NCBI GenBank assembly: GCA_937942935.1
Contig: CALDGT010000978.1
Coordinates: 1-9,564 of the forward strand
Reading direction: 5' to 3'
Length of the DNA stretch: 9,564 bases
DNA from: an uncultured Chloroflexota bacterium
GTDB lineage: Bacteria; Chloroflexota; Anaerolineae; Aggregatilineales; Phototrophicaceae
The notes under the pieces were generated by a model. That model worked only from the letters and a program-made list of their open reading frames with translations, was not told where the DNA came from and searched no databases. Below are positions 1 through 5,726 of the stretch, piece after piece. Each line of letters opens with the position of its first letter. Positions within the stretch are counted from its first letter, which is position 1. The position numbers and the translations under genes are program-made.

Positions 1-323
1 ATAAACTTAGCACGACTAGTGTTCAAATCGGCTAAGACGGCTTGTAGATTTTGGCTGTTATAGGCATTTTCGATGACGAGTGCTTCATGGTCGCGTGGGA
101 TAAATGTGGGGTTATCTTCGTTCAAAATACGCATGGCACGTTCATGAAAAATCACATCATAATCACGCAGGTGACATAACACCTCTAATACAGTCCAACC
201 ATCACCACTATCGCGGTAGGTGGTAGCATCGTGTTGAGAAACCTCAGTGAGGAGGTTATTCAGTGTTTTGAGGGTATTGCTCATGAGGGTGATATGTGCC
301 TTGCGAACCAGCATCAAGTCCAT
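1..323 (-). CDS. DinB/YfiT-like family protein, C-terminus cut by window edge
   Basis: This is an open frame of 107 residues on the - strand that runs off the left edge with no stop. The key segment is G-W-T-V-L-E-V-L-C-H-L-R-D-Y-D (residues 42-56). It matches the conserved helix of the DinB/YfiT four-helix-bundle superfamily, in which the histidine (H51 here) is one of the three metal-binding residues; the other two should lie partly beyond the window. Family members are metal-dependent enzymes, often thiol transferases or hydrolases, and many have no known substrate. The ATG at 323-321 is preceded by AAAGGA about 10 bases upstream, which supports this start; a second ATG lies three codons in. 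The gene is divergent from the acylation operon across a 78-bp gap that must hold both promoters. No functional link to the operon is visible. The family call is fairly safe; the reaction is unknown. Confidence 0.72.
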   Translation of the reverse strand, partial: MDLMLVRKAHITLMSNTLKTLNNLLTEVSQHDATTYRDSGDGWTVLEVLCHLRDYDVIFHERAMRILNEDNPTFIPRDHEALVIENAYNSQNLQAVLADLNTSRAKF

Positions 324-401
324 TTGTAAACAATCCTTTCATGAATTGGGTCATCCGATATATCATAGCGCCTGTTTGATGAGACGATAAGGGCAGTTTC
401 A

Positions 402-1550
402 ATGAGATTTGATGCGAAATGGATAATTTTGGTGATGTTGATGTTTCTTATGGGCGGGGATGTGGGGGCGCAATATCATACACCCCTATACAACCAAACC
501 ACCCCAGAGCATATACTCACCGTAGAGCGCACCACCGCCATTTATGTAGGGGCAGGGCGTACTTATGCCCAACTCGATACGCTCAACGCGGGGACACAAG
601 TTACTTTACTTGGGCGAACAGACATCGGCACTTGGTGGTATATCCGCTTGGATGATTCCTTAGAAGGGTGGGCATTGGCAGGGTATTTTGTGGATGATAG
701 CACTATCAAATTGAGCGAAATCCCGATTATTGAGAGTTATCATGCCGATTTATCACGGGTGACGGGTGAATTAACCACACAACTGCACGAAATTCCCATT
801 TTACCTACTATAAGCGATGCCATGCACGATGTATTTGCATTGGGGCAATCGTTGGGCAATCGTCCCAATGTTATATCAAAAGTCGGTGATTCTAATAGCG
901 CCCAAGCGATTTACCTCACGCCAATTAGCAAAGGTAATTATGATTTAGGCGTGTATGATTTTTTGGGGGATACGGTAGATTATTTTTATGATTCATTTGG
1001 GATTCAACCGCAATCGGCAAAAGTGGGCATGAATATGTTTTCGTTATTTGAGCCGATTTGGTCTGACCCCGATTTTTGCGAATCCGATGAAACCCCGCTA
1101 TTATGCGAGTATCGCATTAGTAAGCCATCGGTGGCGGTGGTGATGTTTGGTGCGAATGATGTGAAAGTATTAAATCGGGCAGAATATGAAACACAAATGC
1201 GCCTACTAATTGAACAATCACTCGAACATGGGGTGATTCCGTTGTTATTGACCTTTGGCAGTGACCCCGATTTGAACCCGAATCATGCCCAATTATTGCG
1301 GTTTAACCTCATCACTGCACAATTGGCAGATGAATATGATGTGCCACTGCTCAATTTATGGGCGGCGCTCACCGATTTACCGCGTAACGGCGTAGGCGAA
1401 GATTTATTGCACCTGACCAGCACAGGAGATGGCATGAATTTAACAGGCAATGAATCCTTCTATGGATTAAGCCTACATCATTTGTTAGTATTACAAGCAT
1501 TAGATGTCATCCGTAGAGAGGTGCTTTTAGCAGATGAAATTACTGACTAG
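402..1550 (+). CDS. Secreted SH3b + SGNH-fold hydrolase/acyltransferase-like protein, first gene of acylation operon
   Basis: This 382-residue protein has an N-terminal signal-like segment (hydrophobic 7-18, then G-A-Q near 22-24). A bacterial SH3-like domain follows at about 38-98, with the familiar WWY-I and GWA-L-GYF strands. The rest (about 140-370) is an SGNH/GDSL-type domain: G162-D163-S164 as block I with S164 the likely nucleophile, G250-A-N252-D253 as block III, and D334-L-L-H337 fitting the D-x-x-H dyad. C226 and C235 are its only cysteines and could form a disulfide outside the cell. SH3b domains often bind peptidoglycan, so it may act as an esterase or acyltransferase at the wall. 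AAGGG at 389-393 sits 8 bases before the ATG. Its 3' end overlaps the microprotein gene by 17 bases, tying it to the operon. It could finish the transfer reaction or remove the acyl group; the sequence does not decide. Confidence 0.8.
   Translation: MRFDAKWIILVMLMFLMGGDVGAQYHTPLYNQTTPEHILTVERTTAIYVGAGRTYAQLDTLNAGTQVTLLGRTDIGTWWYIRLDDSLEGWALAGYFVDDSTIKLSEIPIIESYHADLSRVTGELTTQLHEIPILPTISDAMHDVFALGQSLGNRPNVISKVGDSNSAQAIYLTPISKGNYDLGVYDFLGDTVDYFYDSFGIQPQSAKVGMNMFSLFEPIWSDPDFCESDETPLLCEYRISKPSVAVVMFGANDVKVLNRAEYETQMRLLIEQSLEHGVIPLLLTFGSDPDLNPNHAQLLRFNLITAQLADEYDVPLLNLWAALTDLPRNGVGEDLLHLTSTGDGMNLTGNESFYGLSLHHLLVLQALDVIRREVLLADEITD
1515..1523 (+). promoter_or_regulatory. Ribosome binding site of the 37-residue microprotein
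   Basis: AGAGAGGTG lies inside the 3' end of the SH3b/SGNH gene, 10 bases before the ATG at 1534. A purine-rich site at working distance from a short, overlapping frame is a main reason to treat that frame as translated. Confidence 0.55.
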
Positions 1551-1647
1551 AGAAAATGTATTCGCACTTGCTTTGTGCATCATCATGATTTTGGTGCTGA
1601 TTATCACCAGTGATAGTTCCCCAATATGGATTTATCAAGGATTTTAG
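1534..1647 (+). CDS. DltX-like transmembrane microprotein with C-terminal acyl-shuttle motif
   Basis: This is a 37-residue gene that is easily missed. It starts at ATG 1534, overlapping the previous gene by 17 bases in another frame, and stops at 1645-1647. The protein begins M-K-L-L-T-R-E-N (positive, so N-terminus inside), has one hydrophobic helix at about 9-25, a short polar stretch (T-S-D-S-S-P), and ends W-I-Y-Q-G-F. In the Dlt pathway the microprotein DltX has this size and topology, and its C-terminal hexapeptide (roughly F-x-Y-x-x-F) carries the acyl group on the tyrosine between the MBOAT DltB and the serine of DltD. Y34 would be that residue here. The next gene encodes an MBOAT just 3 bases downstream, and that MBOAT lacks the motif at its own C-terminus. 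The match of motif, length, topology and neighbours is strong; the biochemistry is inferred from the family. Confidence 0.82.
   Translation: MKLLTRENVFALALCIIMILVLIITSDSSPIWIYQGF
1637..1641 (+). promoter_or_regulatory. Ribosome binding site of the MBOAT gene, inside the microprotein's last codons
   Basis: AAGGA sits 9 bases before the GTG start at 1651 and supports that non-ATG start. It is formed by the codons for the final Q-G of the microprotein, so translation of the two genes is probably coupled. Confidence 0.55.
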
Positions 1648-1650
1648 CTC

Positions 1651-3126
1651 GTGACATTTAATCTAACTCTGATAGCTATTTTTACAGCAGGCGGATTTAT
1701 TTATAGCCTGATTTTACCCAAATCGTGGCGCAAATGGACATTATTTATTGCCAGTATTTTGGCGGTATATGCGTTGCAACCGCCGTTACTCATTCGCAAT
1801 ATGGATTTTATTTTACCCACCGTCACGATTTTTGTGACGGTATTTGTGTGGATAGCCACCCTCCCACGCCAAGATAACCAACTGCGTATCACCATTCAAT
1901 GGCGTGACCTATTCACAATTGCCGTCCTCATGTTGCTCATCACGGGTTTGGCAATGACCCGCTTTTTGCCCAGCGAATGGCAATTGCTCACTGCATCACG
2001 TCCACCTGCCCCATTAGATGTATTTTTGGCATTATTTCCCCTTGCTTTGCTCATCATACTGGTGGGTGGGATACAAATTAATCAACCGCGCCAAAAGGTG
2101 CTATTGAGCCTGATGATTCTGGTCATCATTGGGGTGTTCATCATCCTAAAAACCGATAGATTGGCTTTGGCATTCAGTGGTTGGTTGCGTGAACAAACAG
2201 GCAGAGATGCAACATTAGCGAATCCGCTCACCGACTTGAATTGGCTTGGTTTTTCGTATGTGGCATTTCGTCTGATTCATGTATTGCGTGATAGGCAAAC
2301 AGGCAAATTGCCCGATGTGAGTCTGCGCGATATGCTCACCTACATCATTTTCTTCCCAAGCCTAACAGCGGGTCCGATTGACCGCATAGAACGCTTTCAA
2401 GAAGATTTAGTGGCATTACCCGAAATGAACGGGCGTGACCCTTCGCGCATAGTGATTGGGTCAACGCGCATTGTCATTGGCATTTTCAAAAAATTTGTAG
2501 TCGCAGATACTTTGGCGCTATTCGCATTAACCGCGACCAATGCTGGACAAGTGACTTATGCAGGTGGAATGTGGGTTTTGCTGTATGGGTATGCCTTTCG
2601 CTTATTTTTTGATTTTAGTGGTTACTCTGATATTGCCATCGGCATTGGTATGTTATTTGGGGTGCAATTGCCCGAAAATTTCAACCGCCCGTACCTAAAA
2701 AATAGCATTACCTCTTTTTGGCAATCGTGGCATATTACCCTCAGCAATTGGGTGCGGTTTTATATTTTTTCACCCCTCACACGCACCATGCTCCGTTGGA
2801 AACGCAAACCCTCATCAGATGTCATTGTAGGGATAGGTCTGGTGGCGACGATGGTCATTATCGGTTTATGGCATGGCATTAGTTTCACATTCTTTATATG
2901 GGGATTATGGCACGCTACAGGATTATTTATTCATAAGATGTGGAGTGACCGCACACGCAAATGGTATAACCAATTCAAAAAGAAACAGGGACAATTGCGC
3001 TTGTGGAATTGGGCAGGGATTTTTATTACGTTCCATTTTGTGGTAGTGGGGTGGGTTTGGTTTGTGATGCCCGATGTAGGGAGCGCACTCTCTGTATTAA
3101 GTAAATTGGCAGGAGTGGGATTTTAG
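1651..3126 (+). CDS. MBOAT-family membrane O-acyltransferase, DltB-like
   Basis: This 491-residue polytopic membrane protein carries clear MBOAT landmarks: F-F-P-S-L-T-A-G-P-I-D-R near 234-245, D-F-S-G-Y-S-D at 321-327, W-Q-S-W-H361 followed by a conserved N-W, and G-L-W-H408-G. The two histidines are 47 residues apart, the spacing I recall for the catalytic pair in DltB (H289/H336). MBOATs of this branch (DltB, AlgI, PatA) take an acyl group from a cytoplasmic carrier and deliver it to the outer face. The N-terminal half has several extra hydrophobic helices, so it is longer than a typical DltB (about 400 residues). The start is GTG with AAGGA 9 bases upstream. Its C-terminus reads L-A-G-V-G-F with no tyrosine, so it does not carry its own shuttle motif, consistent with the separate microprotein. 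The next gene begins one base after its stop. The family call is very firm; the acyl group is unknown. Confidence 0.93.
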   Translation: MTFNLTLIAIFTAGGFIYSLILPKSWRKWTLFIASILAVYALQPPLLIRNMDFILPTVTIFVTVFVWIATLPRQDNQLRITIQWRDLFTIAVLMLLITGLAMTRFLPSEWQLLTASRPPAPLDVFLALFPLALLIILVGGIQINQPRQKVLLSLMILVIIGVFIILKTDRLALAFSGWLREQTGRDATLANPLTDLNWLGFSYVAFRLIHVLRDRQTGKLPDVSLRDMLTYIIFFPSLTAGPIDRIERFQEDLVALPEMNGRDPSRIVIGSTRIVIGIFKKFVVADTLALFALTATNAGQVTYAGGMWVLLYGYAFRLFFDFSGYSDIAIGIGMLFGVQLPENFNRPYLKNSITSFWQSWHITLSNWVRFYIFSPLTRTMLRWKRKPSSDVIVGIGLVATMVIIGLWHGISFTFFIWGLWHATGLFIHKMWSDRTRKWYNQFKKKQGQLRLWNWAGIFITFHFVVVGWVWFVMPDVGSALSVLSKLAGVGF

Positions 3127-3127
3127 G

Positions 3128-3202
3128 ATGTGGAATTGGCTCATAAACCCAGAAAAGCCCTATACATGGGGATTTATTGCGCGTGTGGTCATCAAAGCCA
3201 CA
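3128..3202 (+). repeat. 75-bp direct repeat, copy 1 (5' end of paralog 1)
   Basis: The first 25 codons match those of the next gene at 73 of 75 bases (only codon 10 differs, AAG versus CAA). Similarity falls sharply right after, where synonymous changes become common. Confidence 0.9.
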
Positions 3203-4297
3203 TTATTATTTATTCTGTTGAACCTCTTATTCGTATTGCTTCAACCGATAGATGCCCTTAGTCGCTATACCCTTTATAATAATGTGTTTGCAGGTCGGGA
3301 GCGATTGCCTTATGGGGGAGATGATTTTTCGCAATCAAATGCGGTTACAATGGATAATATTCCCGCCATGATTGCCTCACATCAGATTGCACGCCAGAAA
3401 GCGGATGATGAATTTCGAGTGGTGATATTTGGAAATTCGGGTATATGGGGATTTTGGTTGCCATCAAGCCAAACACTTGGACCACAAATGACTCGTATGA
3501 ATACAAAACTGGCAGATGGGCGGCGTGTTGTGGTTTATAATTTGGCTTATCCATACCCTTACATCATTCGGGATTTGTTATTTATGGATGAGGCTATGCA
3601 ATATAAACCAGATATGATTATTTGGGTTGTGTCTGCCGCATCTTTTTGGGAAGACCCAAATTCCCCTATCATCTTAAATAATCTCGATAAAGTTCGGCAT
3701 CTCGTGGAAAACTATGGATTAACCGTTCATTTCAACACAGAGTCGCCTGTGGCAACCGATTTTTATAGTCAAACCATTATTGGAAAACGGGCTACATTAT
3801 TGACCTTATTGCAAAATCAACTGACTGGCATTTTATGGAATGGGTTAGGAATTGACCATAATATTCCCAGTTCTATCCCCAAAACACCAAATGATTTGCC
3901 AGATGATGATAAATGGTCTTCATTTTCACCATCTCAGTACACAGCAGAAAATTTGCTATCATTCCATTTTGTGGATGTGGGCTATAACTTGGCGGGCGAT
4001 ATTCCGCTTATCATGATTAATCAACCGATGTTTATTGCAACTGGGGAGAACAGCTACTTACGATATAATCTTGATTACCCACGGTGGTTATTTGATGATT
4101 ATCGTGCATTATTTGCTAAATCTGTTGCCCAAAATGCTTGGCTATATTGTGATTTATGGGATGCACTCCCAAATGAATATTATACAGATACCCCCTTCCA
4201 TATGAACGCAAGTGGTATAGCTGAGTTGGGGCGCATTCTGCTTGAAATGATAACCCATTATATGGAATTAGGTTCTTTGGGACGAGATTGTGAGTAA
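3128..4297 (+). CDS. Membrane-anchored SGNH-like acyltransferase, DltD/AlgX-type role, paralog 1
   Basis: This 389-residue protein has a conserved N-terminal segment, one transmembrane helix at about 17-40, and an extracytoplasmic domain. Block I reads F-G-N-S104-G-I-W-G, so the usual aspartate of G-D-S is asparagine, while the serine is kept. A late D354-T-P-F-H358-M-N segment, followed by A-S-G, provides an aspartate-histidine pair, spaced D-x3-H rather than D-x2-H. No clear G-x-N-D block III is visible. C341 and C388 are the only cysteines and are shared with the next gene. DltD, in the same position, takes the acyl group from DltX on a serine and hands it to lipoteichoic acid; AlgX/AlgJ and PatB do comparable jobs with other MBOATs. 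The start is ATG 3128, one base after the MBOAT stop, with AGGAG about 12 bases upstream. It likely transfers the acyl group to an envelope acceptor; acceptor unknown. Confidence 0.75.
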   Translation: MWNWLINPEKPYTWGFIARVVIKATLLFILLNLLFVLLQPIDALSRYTLYNNVFAGRERLPYGGDDFSQSNAVTMDNIPAMIASHQIARQKADDEFRVVIFGNSGIWGFWLPSSQTLGPQMTRMNTKLADGRRVVVYNLAYPYPYIIRDLLFMDEAMQYKPDMIIWVVSAASFWEDPNSPIILNNLDKVRHLVENYGLTVHFNTESPVATDFYSQTIIGKRATLLTLLQNQLTGILWNGLGIDHNIPSSIPKTPNDLPDDDKWSSFSPSQYTAENLLSFHFVDVGYNLAGDIPLIMINQPMFIATGENSYLRYNLDYPRWLFDDYRALFAKSVAQNAWLYCDLWDALPNEYYTDTPFHMNASGIAELGRILLEMITHYMELGSLGRDCE

Positions 4298-4306
4298 TTT
4301 TTGTTG

Positions 4307-4381
4307 ATGTGGAATTGGCTCATAAACCCAGAACAACCCTATACATGGGGATTTATTGCGCGTGTGGTCATCAAAGCCACA
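4307..4381 (+). repeat. 75-bp direct repeat, copy 2 (5' end of paralog 2)
   Basis: This copy matches 3128-3202 at 73 of 75 bases. The repeat begins at the ATG, not upstream of it. The two copies are 1179 bases apart and in the same reading phase, so recombination between them would leave one intact gene. Confidence 0.9.
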
Positions 4382-5470
4382 CTCTTATTTCTCCTTTTTA
4401 ATGTGCTATTTGCATCGTTTCAAGCGATGGATTTTATTGGGCGTTTCTCTTTATATAATCGCATATTTGCTGGGAGAGAACGTTTGCCATATAACCATGA
4501 TGACGCTCAAGATTATACACTAACGATGGATAATATCCCTGCCATGTTCGCCACACATGAAATTAATCGCTCAAAAGCCGATGATGAGTATCGTGTTTTG
4601 CTGGTTGGTGATTCTGCCACATGGGGATTTTTGCTCCCTGCATATCAAACACTGGCGCAACAATTGACGGATAAAAATTATTTGTTGGCAGATGGTCGGC
4701 GGGTGGTTGCGTATACCATCGCGCACCCTGTCATGTCATTGACCAAAGATTTACTGCTATTAGATGAAGCGATGAATTATCAACCCGATATGGTCATTTG
4801 GTTGGTCACATTGCAATCATTCTCACAAAATCGGCAAGTTGGCGCACCGATTATCCAAAATAATCCTGCGCGAGTGCGCCAACTTATCACTGACTATCAT
4901 TTATTGCTCAATCCGTATGATGACCGATTCAAACCCATTATCAGCCATGCGATATTCGGAAATCAGCGCCTGCTGGCAGATTGGTTGCGGATTCAATCTT
5001 ACGGTTTTATGTGGCAAGCCACAGGCATTGACCATTTGGTGCTAAACTCAGAGTTGCGTCGCAATGATTTTGAGGAAGATTTTTCATGGGAAAATCTCAA
5101 ATCACCACAATCCATCACCGCCGATGATTTGGCATTTGACCTCATTCGCGCAGGGCATGATATGGTCGGAGATATTCCCCTCATTCTTGTCAATGAGCCG
5201 ATGTTCATCGCGGATGGTCAAAATAGCGATATTCGCTATAACCATTTTTATCCGCGTTGGGTGTATGATGAGTATCGAATGATATTTACAGAATTAGCAA
5301 CTGCCAACGATTGGCATTATTGTGATTTGTGGGATGCCATGCCCCGCGATTCTTTCACCGATAGCCCTGTTCACATGACCGCCGATGCGACGGGCAACCT
5401 GAGCCAAATGTTGGGCGAAATGGTGACAGATTATTTAGAGTTCGGATATTTAGGAAAGGAATGTGATTGA
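4307..5470 (+). CDS. Membrane-anchored SGNH-like acyltransferase, DltD/AlgX-type role, paralog 2
   Basis: This 387-residue protein is a tandem paralog of the preceding gene, alignable end to end and roughly half identical by eye. ATG 4307 is chosen because it aligns exactly with the paralog's M-W-N-W-L-I-N-P-E; a TTG at 4301 would add two residues and has no support. One transmembrane helix spans about 17-40. Block I is canonical here: V-G-D-S103-A-T-W-G. D352-S-P-V-H356 gives the aspartate-histidine pair with the same D-x3-H spacing. Cysteines 339 and 386 are its only ones and match the paralog's pair. It starts 9 bases after the previous stop with only a weak ribosome site, so it may depend on translational coupling. 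Its role should be acyl transfer outside the membrane with the MBOAT and microprotein. Two copies could serve two acceptors, act in relay, or form a heteromer. Confidence 0.75.
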   Translation: MWNWLINPEQPYTWGFIARVVIKATLLFLLFNVLFASFQAMDFIGRFSLYNRIFAGRERLPYNHDDAQDYTLTMDNIPAMFATHEINRSKADDEYRVLLVGDSATWGFLLPAYQTLAQQLTDKNYLLADGRRVVAYTIAHPVMSLTKDLLLLDEAMNYQPDMVIWLVTLQSFSQNRQVGAPIIQNNPARVRQLITDYHLLLNPYDDRFKPIISHAIFGNQRLLADWLRIQSYGFMWQATGIDHLVLNSELRRNDFEEDFSWENLKSPQSITADDLAFDLIRAGHDMVGDIPLILVNEPMFIADGQNSDIRYNHFYPRWVYDEYRMIFTELATANDWHYCDLWDAMPRDSFTDSPVHMTADATGNLSQMLGEMVTDYLEFGYLGKECD

Positions 5471-5471
5471 G

Positions 5472-5723
5472 ATGGATGAAAAAACAATCAGAGAAAAATT
5501 ACGTGCCTATATCACTGCCGATTTAATGCGCGACCCCGATTATCCACTAGGCGATGAAGAAGGGATTATCACAGGTGGGATGATGGATTCTTTCGCGTTG
5601 GCAGAATTAGCAGTTTTTGTCGAAAATGCGTTTAATGTTTATATTCCAGACCCCGATTTGACCGTTGCCAAGATGGATACATTGAATCAGATTGTGGCGC
5701 GGGTGATGCGCGATATAAAGTAG
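5472..5723 (+). CDS. Acyl carrier protein (phosphopantetheine-binding), DltC-like role
   Basis: This is an acidic protein of 83 residues with the carrier-protein core G-G-M-M-D-S-F-A-L-A-E-L; the serine (S40) is the expected phosphopantetheine attachment site. The helix that follows (V-F-V-E-N-A-F-N-V-Y-I-P) fits the family, as does the total length. ATG 5472 lies one base after the upstream stop, with AGGAAAGGA ending 11 bases before it. A GTG at 5463 would overlap the stop of the preceding gene, add three residues, and has AGGA 7 bases upstream, so it remains possible. The ligase gene starts 3 bases downstream, implying that the ligase loads this carrier and the MBOAT unloads it, as DltA, DltC and DltB do. 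No polyketide or peptide synthetase gene is nearby, so a biosynthetic assembly-line role is less likely. Confidence 0.9.
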   Translation: MDEKTIREKLRAYITADLMRDPDYPLGDEEGIITGGMMDSFALAELAVFVENAFNVYIPDPDLTVAKMDTLNQIVARVMRDIK

Positions 5724-5726
5724 CTT

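Noticed and set aside
324..401. Sigma-70 promoter for the acylation operon
   Set aside because: TATCAT at 361-366 with TTCATG 17 bases upstream is the best pair seen, but both boxes are too weak to report as a feature.
3107..3126. Acyl-shuttle hexapeptide fused to the MBOAT C-terminus
   Set aside because: The C-terminus ends K-L-A-G-V-G-F; the final F is there but the required tyrosine three residues earlier is absent.
1651..4297. Alginate-type acetylation module (AlgI with AlgJ/AlgX)
   Set aside because: The MBOAT and SGNH pair would fit, but a dedicated carrier protein, an AMP ligase and a DltX-like microprotein in the same operon are not part of alginate O-acetylation and match the Dlt scheme much better.
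4301..4306. TTG start for the second SGNH paralog
   Set aside because: It adds only two residues not present in the paralog, while ATG 4307 begins the near-identical 75-base stretch exactly.
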